Shown here: positions 9,213-18,800 of the stretch, one piece after another | Position numbering within the stretch: position 1 is the first letter of the stretch | Layout: each line of letters begins with the position of its first letter | Assembly: GCA_000310025.1 (NCBI GenBank) | Contig: FN648644.1 | Coordinates: 10,671-38,666, forward strand | Length of the DNA: 27,996 nucleotides | Origin: Ectocarpus siliculosus | Taxonomy: Eukaryota; Sar; Phaeophyceae; Ectocarpales; Ectocarpaceae | Direction: 5' to 3' | Made by a program: the position numbers and the translations under genes | The notes under the pieces: model-generated | What the model saw: only the letters and a program-made list of their open reading frames with translations | Database searches by the model: none | Told to the model about the DNA's origin: nothing

Positions 9213-9857
9213 CTATACACCTAAAGTCCCACTAACCATTCCCGAACCGAAAGACTGGCTACTACCCGAAGCCCCACTAACAGTTCCAATCGAACCAAAG
9301 CTTGCAGCACCAGCAGAGGGACGATTTACAGCAGATGCATGAGGGTTCAAGTCTGAGTCTAGAAGACTACTACTCCCAACTCTCACGCTGGACATGCCAA
9401 GGACTTGGGCACTGCTGCCCTTACCTCCCGCAGTCCTGCCAGTAGCATCTACAGGATGCCAACCGGCGTCGGTGCCGCCGCTGGCTCTACCACCAGCAGA
9501 GGAACGACAAACAACAATTGCACGAAGGTTCAAGCCTGAGTCTGCAAGACTACTACTCCCAACCCACATGCTGGACATGCCAAAGCCTTGGACACTACTG
9601 CCCTTACCTCCCGCAGTCCTGCCAGTGACATCCGAATGATGCGTACCAGCGTACTCTGTTCCGCCGCTTCCCGGCGCAGCAGCAAATGAAACAGAGGACT
9701 CCACCTGATGACCTCGTTGCCCAACAAGCGACTTCATTATGCTCGTGAGCTGGGACAACAGTGTCTCAATCGAATCCAGTCTCTCACCACCAATAACATC
9801 CTGCGAATCACCCGGAGGTGGGTCATCCACATGATCCCCAGCAGGCCCACTCATCAC
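9213..9857 (-). pseudogene. Copia B Gag N-terminal region (truncated)
   Basis: The ATG at 9857 lies 84 bp inside the 5' LTR, the expected place for gag. The 214-residue frame begins acidic (GDHVDDPPPGDSQDV), contains a short helix-like segment (LDSIETLLSQLTSIMKSLVG) and then a Ser/Gly-rich region with two copies of a repeat of about 61 residues. It stops at 9213; a neighbouring frame continues with similar Gly/Ser sequence, so the stop is probably a frameshift. The N-terminal plan (disordered, then LxxQLxxxM-like helix) resembles the start of Copia A Gag (LEGQLSQLMSVVMELK). Confidence 0.8.
9311..9640 (-). repeat. 183-bp tandem repeat within Copia B gag
   Basis: CAGCAGAGG begins near 9311 and again near 9494, and the following sequence is similar through ACTACTACTCCCAAC, TGGACATGCCAA and CTTACCTCCCGCAGTCCTGC. 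The period of 183 bp is a multiple of three, so it is an in-frame protein repeat (GRTAGGKGSS...GMSS..VGSSSL) of about 61 residues. Confidence 0.8.
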
Positions 9858-9941
9858 GAAGCAAGGTGATCAATCTTCCTCTGTTCAGTCTTGACGTACA
9901 GTCCAAGGGGATAAGCAGCAGTCGACTGGTTCGCTATAGCG

Positions 9942-10378
9942 TGTTGGTAAACTCGTGGCTTCTGGGGAAAATATGTTGTATTGATGAGACCTTGGATCAG
10001 GAGAACAGGTCAAAAGGTGGAGTGAGCAAGGGTGGGGCGAGCACCGCAGCACCGCAGCACCACCCGTCGCTCGACCAACGCACGAAAGCAGAACACAATA
10101 TCGGAACACAATAATATCGGAACACAACGACTTAACAGGGGCCAACGTACTTCACAACGTACCATGAATCCTCTGGTTGATGCACTATCCATAAAGAACA
10201 CACTCGGGGAAATGCACCATCCACGAGGAACATTCCTACAGAACGTTCCTCGCTGTTCTGATAATATGTGGCTACTCAGCGATCTGCAACGCCGACAGTC
10301 CCGCAATTCAAACTGTCCAATCATATTGTTGTGCTACGTTACTCTGTCGACACACACAGCAGCAACTATCTCGGAACA
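9942..10378 (-). repeat. 5' LTR of Copia B
   Basis: 437 bp, TGTTGGTAAACTCG to ATCTCGGAACA, near-identical to 4762-5199 and followed by the target duplication TCACT. In minus orientation it is the upstream LTR, ending 84 bp before the gag ATG. The leader just inside it reads CGCTATAGCGAACCAGTCG rather than a canonical TGG primer-binding site. Confidence 0.96.
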
Positions 10379-10405
10379 TCACTCCCCTACACCTCTCACT
10401 TCTAC

Positions 10406-10621
10406 CGGTTTTTTCGAGCGCTCCGCCGCCGCTCCGCCTTTTCTCGATCACGTGTGGAGCACTCTGTCTGCTCTCCGTTCGTTCTCTTCGCTCTCCGTCT
10501 GCCTCATTCCCTCTGCAGACTCTTCGCTCTCCGTCTGCCTTATTCCCTCTGCAGACCAGCACCAGCACTCTGTCTGCTCTCGGTTCGTTCTCTGCGCTCT
10601 CCGTCTGTCTGCAGCACCTCA
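10406..10621. repeat. CT-rich tandem repeat, unit beyond Copia B
   Basis: Starting CGGTTTTTTCGAGCGCTCCG, this 216-bp stretch matches the units at 4150-4340 and 4419-4630, including the nested 36-bp duplication and the end at CTGTCTGCAGCACCTCA. It is the right-hand continuation of the array that Copia B split. Confidence 0.9.
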
Positions 10622-10651
10622 CAAGTAGCTATGAAGGATAGGTTGTAGCGA

Positions 10652-11290
10652 CCACGAGAATCGTCGACGAGAATAGTTGTTGGTTTCAAAGTCTTTGGGT
10701 TAGCAGATCGTCGTTGTGCGCTCCCGTTAGTGTGTGACTTTTCCGTGGTCATGCTGTCAGGATGACTATGCCATGTCGTGTCGTATGCGTCACTATGCAT
10801 CCCACGAGGATAGTTACTGGTTTCAAAGTCTCGGCTCGTCGCGTGTTGTGCGTATGTGTGCTGCCGTTAGTGTGTGACTTTGCCGTTGTCATGTTGTCAG
10901 GATGACTATGCCATGTCGTGTCGTATGTAGTGTGTGACTTTGCCGTTGTCATGAAGTTTGCGTGGTTGACTATGCCGTTTCGTGTGGTTTGCGTTGGGTG
11001 GCGCCCGTGTTGTTGACTACGCCGTGTCGTGTCGTTGCGTGGACCGTGCTTTAATTTACCGTTGCCTTAGTGTGCACCGTGTGACTTAGTTGTTAAGTCG
11101 TATGTAGTGTGTGACTTTGCCGTTGTCATGAAGTTTGCGTGGTTGACTATGCCGTTTCGTGTGGTTTGCGTTGGGTGGCGCCCGTGTTGTTGACTACGCC
11201 GTGTCGTGTCGTTGCGTGGACCGTGCTTTAATTTACCGTTGCCTTAGTGTGCACCGTGTGACTTAGTTGTTAAGCCGTGTCGTGTCGTAT
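10652..11290. repeat. GT-rich minisatellite region
   Basis: Repeated blocks share TGGTTTCAAAGTCT (10681, 10818), AGTGTGTGACTTTGCCGTTG (10928, 11106, with variants near 10729 and 10869) and ATGCCATGTCGTGTCGTATG (10769, 10909). The left units repeat at about 137-140 bp and the right part changes to a 177-bp period. No coding potential. Confidence 0.85.
10921..11274. repeat. Two identical 177-bp tandem units
   Basis: 10921-11097 and 11098-11274 read identically by eye, from TCGTATGTAGTGTGTGACTT to GACTTAGTTGTTAAG. Complete identity implies a very recent duplication, or an assembly duplication. Confidence 0.95.
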
Positions 11291-11639
11291 GCTTAAGAAC
11301 GTGTTTCTGCTCACTACTGCTCACAACGCACGTTCAGTGTGTGACTTCGCCCTATGTGGTACATCATTTCTCACATCTGCATACTGCGGGAACAAATTGC
11401 TGGGAATCTCACAGACACCGCATACCATCGTTTACCAGACGCCAAGAAACATGCGTCTTGCGGTACGCTTCTCTCAGCGTGGCGGCGTAAGCCGCCGAAA
11501 GCCTTGTACAAGTATGTACTACATACTGCATCACAACAAACTCTTGTGGGCTCCACAGGTTGGAACCACACAACATGTCTGCCCACGCCCACGCTGGAAC
11601 CTCACTCAACAGTATATAATATATAGTAGTTGTAGTGTC
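11275..11639. other. No feature seen
   Basis: Between the minisatellite and the family P-like end. One more copy of CAGTGTGTGACTTCGCC lies near 11336 and an AT-rich GTATATAATATATAG near 11611. No supported gene. Confidence 0.5.
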
Positions 11640-11847
11640 GATCCATTTCGTTCTCTGTTGACCCCGCAACCGTGGGCGCTACACCATAAATCGGACACAA
11701 CCTCATTAGTGCCGGTAACGGCACTAATGAGGGATTGGTCAGCCCTCAATAGTGCCGTTTGGCACTATTCGCAATAGTGCTGGGTGCCCGGTTTAGTGCC
11801 GGTGAACGCTCTGTGCACGTACCGGCACTAAACAGGGCCCAGCACTG
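11640..11847 (+). mobile_element. One end of a diverged family P-like DNA transposon
   Basis: TCGATCCATTTCGTTCTCTG (about 11638) and GACCCCGCAACCGTGG match the minus strand of the complete element near 13520-13580 (TCGATCCATTTCGTACTCTG, GCCCCGCAAAG). Three hairpins follow and the segment ends ...CAGGGCCCAGCACTG|TA at 11847. Read inward, that terminus is CAGTGCTGGGCCC, comparable to CAGTAGGGGCCCC of the complete copy, and is likewise adjacent to TA. The other end was not found, so this is a truncated or solo end. Confidence 0.65.
11701..11832. repeat. Three consecutive AGTGCC hairpins
   Basis: Hairpin 1, 11701-11732: a perfect 14-bp stem CCTCATTAGTGCCG with loop GTAA. Hairpin 2, about 11746-11769: AATAGTGCC/GGCACTATT, 9 bp, loop GTTT. 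Hairpin 3, about 11792-11832: TTTAGTGCCGGT/ACCGGCACTAAA, 12 bp. All three place AGTGCC in the stem. Confidence 0.9.
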
Positions 11848-11849
11848 TA

Positions 11850-12694
11850 TATATATATTTAGACTAATATTATTGTAGATGTTGTCGTACTGCTGTACCT
11901 TATTTTGTTTTGTGTGACCGACCGAGGTCTGTGAGATCTCTAAAAACGGTGGAGTACAGGTGAATGGTGATATTTCGGTTGTATATTCTGGAATAGCCTG
12001 TGGTATAAAAGGCGGCATGTGCATGTACTGCTGTACTGCCTAGTAGTGTGTGAGACGCGTCAGTTATTATCGTGATGCAACACGCATCATCTCGCTCATC
12101 TCTGTGCTTGCTCCGAGAAAATGACGCTGCTTGTTGACGGTTAAAAACTGTAGAATGTAAACAGCGAATATTCGTCCCACCCCTTGAGTGTCTGTATACG
12201 GTGTTTGAGACCACACACAAGGGCGGCGCGTATAAGCTGCCATGAGATCGGACGGCGCAGGAAGCAAATGGAAGTTTTTCCGGGACTGTTATTCGTGTTA
12301 TTCCTCCGCACTTCGCGCGTGTTTGATTGGCTACAACAGTTGATGTATTAGGTTTTCTGCTGTGTATGTATGTATGTATGTACAATGTGTACAAGTTTTA
12401 GCCTGTAGCATATTGTACAAGTGCCGCGCTGTGCGACTGCCACTCATTGCACGCGACATTTTACGCTATATTTCCGACAAGCGTACAAGGTGACTTGAAA
12501 TCCAAGAGGGACGAAGTTATTTGACAACATGGGCCGCCGAGCAGGTGTTCTGCGTGACCTGATCCTCCACAGAAAAGGCAGGGCCACACGGGAAGTACAG
12601 CAGTCCCAGGGGGAGAAGAAAAAAAAAAAATGCCGAGCACGCTTTCCTTTAAAAGTGACCCGACAAACAGCACGCCTGTGCCGCGTCACTCAAC
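11850..12694. other. Region upstream of the sulfotransferase exon 1
   Basis: No gene supported. AT-rich at 11850-11880; a TATAAAAGG at 12004-12012; a (TATG)n run at 12364-12381. Several short frames show no family resemblance. It presumably includes the promoter and 5' UTR of the sulfotransferase gene, but no transcription start can be fixed. Confidence 0.4.
12004..12012 (+). promoter_or_regulatory. Possible TATA box
   Basis: TATAAAAGG is a good TATA consensus about 690 bp upstream of the first placed coding exon. It would drive the gene only if there is a long 5' UTR or an upstream non-coding exon. Purely positional. Confidence 0.2.
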
Positions 12695-12874
12695 ATGCAG
12701 ACGTTTCCCACAGGATCGAGCACGCACGCAAAGATGGCCAAGAGGATGCCTTTCCGAGATCTGCCCACAAGGCCGAGGATGGTTGTGCCGCAGTGGTTGC
12801 CCATGAAGGAGGAGAAGGAGACCAAGTACACCCTCAACCTGGTGAACGGTGTCTACCAGATGCACAAGCAAGAG
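12695..12874 (+). CDS. Sulfotransferase exon 1
   Basis: 60 codons from the ATG at 12695, ending ...QMHKQE|gtgagc, phase 0. A second in-frame ATG at 12734 (AAGATGGCC, A at -3 and G at +4) has a better start context and would shorten the protein by 13 residues. The segment YTLNLVNGV followed across the junction by an EEATNELIRTFE helix and DDDVFVCTF matches the run-in to the P-loop in this family. That is the reason for linking it to exon 2 despite the 8.35-kb gap. Confidence 0.75.
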
Positions 12875-15800
12875 GTGAGCTACCTGCAATAGCCGCTGGC
12901 CGCTGTAACAAGTTTCTCTCTGCTGTACTATAGAATTCAGCTCTCTGTCTGTCCGACTCTCTGTACCCGATGTTCCGTGTGGCCGCTCTATCCCCGCCTT
13001 GCTGTCGCAAGGCCTGCCGAGGAACGTGAATGCTGCGGTACCGCAGGTGCAGCAGTACGCAGATGCAACAATACAATCATCGGATGCAGAAAGACGAGTA
13101 GGGGTAGAGGAAGGGTGGGTTTTGAAGTTTCGAGGGACGTTGTTGACTATCGCATCATTCACATGTGCTAGCGCATCGCCGTAGCGCCCGCACGTACTGA
13201 GAGCTTGGTACTGCTGTGTTGTGGCAGTAGTTAACAAATGCACCCTAGAAAATCAAAATCGAAGACAACAATTTTAGGAAAAATAAGGACCACAACACAC
13301 ACACAGAGACTACAATGTACAACAATGTACCCGTTCGATATACAGTAGGGGCCCCTATATAGTGCAGGGGTCTGTCCAGAGGCTTTACCTGCACTATAGC
13401 GGGCACCTGCACTACTGGTAAGGGTGCCCTCGATAGTGCAGGTTCGGCACTATTGGGGCTTTGAATATCCCTCAATAGTGCATAACCTGCACTATTGAGG
13501 CACTCTTTGACTCCACGGTGTGGGTGTGGCGTTCACACTTTGCGGGGCCAACAGAGTACGAAATGGATCGAGATTGTGTATCAATAGTGGACGAAGCTAT
13601 GTCTCAGTCCTCGTTGCCTGCCTTCCCTCGATGTTGCAAGATAGAAAAAGATAAAACAGGAAAGAAACACGACAGAAAGCGCACTGCAAAAAAAGGAGCA
13701 ACCATGTACTGCTGCCCCCTGCCATCATTACGTGGTGATAAAACTCTCATGCCTGCCTGGCGCACCCGCTTCGATTTCGCAAGAACCATCACACACACAA
13801 AACCAAGACAGGCACAATTTCTCCTGAGCCCTGCCCGGCGCACCCGCTGCCATGTTGCAAGAAAAAAAAAGAGAAAAAAAAGCGCACAGGAAGCTCACTG
13901 CATAGAAAAATCAAACAACGATGCACCCAACGCCTTTACCACGTCTTGACAAACTCCCTTATGCCTGCCCGGCGCACCCGCTGCGATGTTGCCGGAAAAA
14001 GAAAACTAGAAACGAAAAAGAAAGGCACACAGGAAGGAAGCTCACTGCAAAGAAAAATAAAACAACCACGTACCCCCCGCCCTCACCACGTCTCGACAAA
14101 CTCTCTCATGTCTGCCTGGCGCACCCCCTTAGCGGCATGCGCTGCGGTCATCGCCATCTTTGCTTTCTGCGGATGGAACGCCCCGTCTCCGTTGCCGCTC
14201 TCATCTGCTGCCGATTCCAGGACGCCGAAGTGAGACGACAGCTCACCATAAGCCGGTGGAGCACGGCGCTCGCGCCCCGTGCTCTCACCGCCACCGCCGT
14301 CCTCCGTTTCATCATCCTCGTCGCAGCCGGAAGATATGCCCTTCATACTCCCCCGTTTCTTTTTCGTCGGGCGTTGAGATGATCCCGGCCCAGCACCCTC
14401 AGCTAGTGCATCTTTCTTTGCGCTTGCCAGCTTTGGCGGCGCACGTGCTGCAGATTCGGCGTGTTTCGTGGTCGTCAAACATGCTGCCGCAGTTGCCGTG
14501 GAGCCGTCCGCCACATCCTCCATGACAGACGTGGCCATGCGGGGCTTGCGGCGTCCTGTCTGGTTGGTGGCACAGTTCACCATCCGCACAAGGCATGCTG
14601 CGCACCTGCGCTGCGTAGAGCTCTTCGGGTCTGCAGCAGCACGTGCACCCGCGTTTTGTGTTGCGTCTGTCCGCTGACCGTGTATGTCTTTTTTTTTTTG
14701 TCGCGTGTGTGTGTGAATGTTTCTCCAACCTGCACTATTGCGGGGCAACGCGGTGCCCAACGTGCACTTTAGCGGGTATCTGCCCTCATTAGTGCAGGAT
14801 CTGCACTATTGAGGGCGCAGTCCGTGTCCAGAGATTTTACCTGCACTATTGAGGGCTATTGCACTTTTCAGAGTGCACTATATAGGGCCCCCTACTGTAT
14901 CTGTATCCACATTCGAACGGCATGTGGTGGAGTCTTTTCAGTGAGTGGAGGAAAACCGGCTGGGTACTGGGTACTGGACTTATTGGACTTATTTCGAGTC
15001 TATTTTAAGAAATCTATACACTGATGATTTATATCAGCCATACCAGCTGGTGCTAAGTACAAAAACATGTGTAAAGGTAACCTACATTTTACTGGGCATC
15101 CCCTGTAGTTCTCTACTGGATCAATGACAAAAATATCGGTGAGAATCCCTCCGTTAAATGCCTGTGTTGTAAGGGGTATTATTAACGACCAAAAAAACAC
15201 GGAATAATAACATTCCACGGAAGCGTGTTTTCTTGAACATACCGTATATGACACAAGATAACACACCCCCTGGACCGATTTTCAAAGCTCGATTACTCCA
15301 CGACGAAGAGGATGCATAAATGAAACAATATGTTTTCGAACAGCTCTCGACGAGACGGTTCCAACGCCGCCGTTTTCGGCGCTGTGACTCTTCCTGCTGT
15401 TGAGAAATCGAGCTTTGAAAATCGGCCAAGGGGGTGTGTTATCTTGTGTCATATACGGTATATGGAGGCGTTTTCCCCCCGAAAACGTGAAAAGGAGCCG
15501 GGATATTTTGGCGCTTGCTACTTTCACCGATCCGTGTTTCTGACGGAAGCATCGGACAAGCGCACCGCGGGCGCTGTAGCATCACTGAGAACGCTAGAAA
15601 GACCTGCCAGACTCACGTCCAGGTCTGTTGTGGAGATGGACAAGCGGCAGAAGCGGCGTTCAGTCCGTTCTTGGCCCAAAACTAGACACTGCGTGGTGCT
15701 CTCGTCTTCAACTGCTGCCGTTGGTGTTGGTTTTTTTTTTTCAATCACACATGGCAAACACGGAAACAGTAGAAAGAGTAAAGCAGCAGCACCAAGACCT

Positions 15801-18800
15801 CCAACGCGCTGATTCCTTCGGTTCGGCTGTCTATATGATACCATCTCCCGGCGCCGTGCTGCTTCGTGCGTATTGGGTGCTGCTCAATATAGTGTGTGAG
15901 AGTCGTGTGCCACCTCACCAAAATGCCGTTGGAAAAAATACGGCGAGATGATCCGTTTTTGGTCGGAAACATCAACATCAATCCACGGCACCACGCAGCA
16001 GTAGAGCAACAGGGCTCCGACACTTTCGGATTGGCCATCAATATGATGCTGGCCGTCAGCGCGGCTGCCGCCCTATGATTGTTGAGCTCGTCTACCTTTG
16101 GGCAGGTGGTGGTCAAAGATGGGAGTCGCAACCGTGAAAAATGATCTGGCAAACTGAATAAATCGCATGCAACACCCAGGTTGCGACACTCTGCCCTGCG
16201 CCTATCGTTGCTGAAAACTGAAAATAGCAGGCCAGGTGGACGAGATCTTTCTAAGTGTGTTGTTCTCTGTGTCGGGTGCTGCTCATTGCGCTTTCACCGC
16301 TGCTCTATGGTGAGCATCGGCATGTCAACCTGTTGTGTGCCGAGCAAAGCGTGTATCCAGGGAAGGAAACGTACTTTTCGCGATGACATCACGAATAGAA
16401 CAAGCGAAAAACATTCGGATCTTCTTTGCACCGTTCGTTCCGTGAAGAAATGCGTTTTTTTTTCGTTGCGTTGACAATACCCCTATAAAATGTAACCTTC
16501 ACAGGGAACACGGCGCATGTCTTTTGTGACAATTTGCTAGTCTTGTAGATACTTCGAGTACGATTTTAGGGAACACTTATAGGAAAATAATTACACACAC
16601 AGAGAACAAAGATACACACACAGAAAAAAACATGACAGAGACTACATGTACTCGTGTTTCAAATCTCCAATTTGAATTTCACGGGCAGTTGATTCCCGCC
16701 ATTTTTGAATCTACAGAACGACATTTAATCCTTGGGATTCACGTATTATTGATGATTGAGATAAGATTGGTACATGCAAGGTGGCCTTTGCCGATGTTGC
16801 ATATGTCACAAGAGAAATAGTTCAGCCTGTGATCACGGGAGGGAATCGACCGCGTCAAGTGTCAGGGCGTTAGGGGGTCCTATTCTGAGGATGATGGCTG
16901 CGCAGATGCCTTGTGCACTCAAGACTTGTGACATGGCGGGAGAGACTGCTGTTTTTTAGGCGAATAAGCGCGAAGCGAATGGAAGAGAGAAACATTCACG
17001 TTTGATAGAAGACGTGTTGGGTAATGAAGTGACCTGTTGAATTACCTATCCTTTCGTGAGGGCGTGTACTAACGTCCATTTTTTGGACAGGGAACAGGGA
17101 ACTCGGAATTATTGTCTGATTGGTCAGCCACACAAAATAACTTTCCTGGAAGCAAGAATTGACACACGCGTTCCCTGTTTGAGGTAGTTACGCCGTAGCC
17201 AACAGACCATAGCGAACGTGGAACACGGGCTTTTTGGTGGCAATTCAGGACGTGGTGGGATATGTGTGATCCCTCTCGGGCATGTGGCTGCCCCACGTGC
17301 TGCATGATACCAGTACAAGCCGAATAGGCATTGCCACCATCATCAGGTGTCTTGCATGCAAAAAAACGGCGGCGGATGCTCGTGTAGCCGCTGTATGTGG
17401 GAACAAAAAGTGTCTAAGAAACGGCAAGCTGCCGATGACCACAACTCAGAAAGCAAGTCTTGCAGAGCACACTCGAGGGTGCGGATTGCATGACGAGCAC
17501 CGCCTGTTGTAGCCGATATACCTATAATCGCACATGTGTGTGATGTGCGCTGGTCAACAGCTTCCTTCAAAACCTACCCCACTCCTCCTTCCTCTACCCC
17601 CCACTCGTCTTTCTGCATCCAATGGTTGTATTTGTTGCCTTTGAGTGCTTGCGGGCGGGCGCGCTGAAGTGTTCCGTGTTCCCTGGAGATGTGATTCATG
17701 TTCAGACACAAGACTTGGAAGAGGGAATTCCGAGTTCGCTGTCCCCTTTTCCCTGTTCCCTGTCCCCCACCAAAGTGCAGTTAAGACACGCCCTTAAAAG
17801 ACTATTGTAGTACATACGGAAGAAGGAAGGCACTGGAAAGAGAGAGCGGAACGGTTTTCAATGTGAAGAAAACTACAACAACAAACGAACACGTTGTTTT
17901 GATGAGGTTACAGGTAGTTTTTATGTTGACTAACTTTGAAACCAAACGCAAGAGCACCAGAAAATGCACAAGAGACACACAAGCCCAGTCGGAAGGCATC
18001 GCGAAAAACAGAAATCGTTGATTCTCGCTAAGGGCAGGGCAGTAAATGCTGCTCAAAACATGCATTTCACGCGTCTTCCTCTACACGCTTCCTTTGAAAT
18101 CAGGATAAGCTCACACCATTCTAAGTTCAATTCAAAAGAGCCAAAACGGAAGGCGCTCAAATAAGGTCAGTTTTAAGGGATAGCTCTGGGGGTCCATTGT
18201 CATCAGTAGAGGAAACCATCAAGAGGCGTCGTGTGTGTTGGCACATTCAGGTTTGCTACTGAAGCCGAAATATCAAGGTCGCAGCAACCTCTGAAAACAG
18301 TCCGAAATCTGCGCCTGAACCAAGCGGCATCCAACATTTGTCACAGCCGTGCTCCCCGCCACTGACCCCAATCTCCTGAACTGCGGGTTTACAGCAGTAG
18401 CTGATGCCACTATTGTAGTGGCTACTGCTCAGAACCCTCCGTTGAGGGTTTACGGTCGGTGGCAGTGAGCACGGCTGTGACAAGTGCTGGATGCCTCTTG
18501 GTTCTGGCGCAGATTTCGGACTGTTTTTGGAGGCTGCTTCGACCTTCGGTATTTCAGCTCCAGTACCTAGCAAACGAACGTGCCAGCACGCACGCGCCTC
18601 TTCATGGTGTCCTCTACTGATGACAGTAGAACCCCAAAGCTAACCCTAGCCCGAAGGTCGTTTTGTTTCTTTATGGTATACCCCTTTTTCTTCATTCCCT
18701 TACCAACGGGGGATGGTCGCACCACGTTGTGTTAAAATGGTCAAGCTTCCTCGAGGCAGTTACACAGTGCTTACAACTGTCTCTGGAAGTGAAAGCACCA

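Larger units (their letters stand above)
4762..10378 (-). mobile_element. Ty1/copia LTR retrotransposon B, structurally complete but defective
   Basis: A 5617-bp minus-strand element. Both LTRs are present (4762-5199, 438 bp; 9942-10378, 437 bp), flanked by a perfect 5-bp target duplication TCACT at 4757-4761 and 10379-10383. Internal order on the minus strand is gag (from 9857), degraded gag/protease, integrase, reverse transcriptase, RNase H, purine-rich tract, 3' LTR. By my reading the LTRs differ by 5 substitutions and two short indels (4 and 3 bp), about 99% identity, so insertion was fairly recent. Yet gag-pol has several frameshifts and stops, and the ATG-to-integrase distance is about 560 bp shorter than in Copia A. 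It probably cannot move by itself. Confidence 0.96.
13343..14897 (-). mobile_element. Complete family P DNA transposon (1555 bp, TA target site)
   Basis: Ends are inverted: CAGTAGGGGCCCCTATATAG at 13343 and its near-complement CTATATAGGGCCCCCTACTG ending at 14897, each flanked by TA (13341-13342 and 14898-14899). The TIR is about 26 bp and is followed on each side by about 150 bp of AGTGCA/TGCACT motifs in both orientations. A TA target and CAG ends are typical of the Tc1/mariner-pogo group, so that is the likely class. The only coding relic is on the minus strand (14083-14760); no DDE transposase core is visible, so the copy is non-autonomous. It lies in sulfotransferase intron 1. Confidence 0.85.

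Noticed and set aside
12529-12933. 134-codon plus-strand frame over exon 1
   Set aside because: Out of phase with exon 1; contains a poly-Lys from an A-run and no family pattern. The frame starting at 12695 joins properly to exon 2.
17282-17512. 76-codon Cys-containing frame inside the TIR element
   Set aside because: Short, isolated, with no recognisable zinc-finger spacing; not enough to call a gene.
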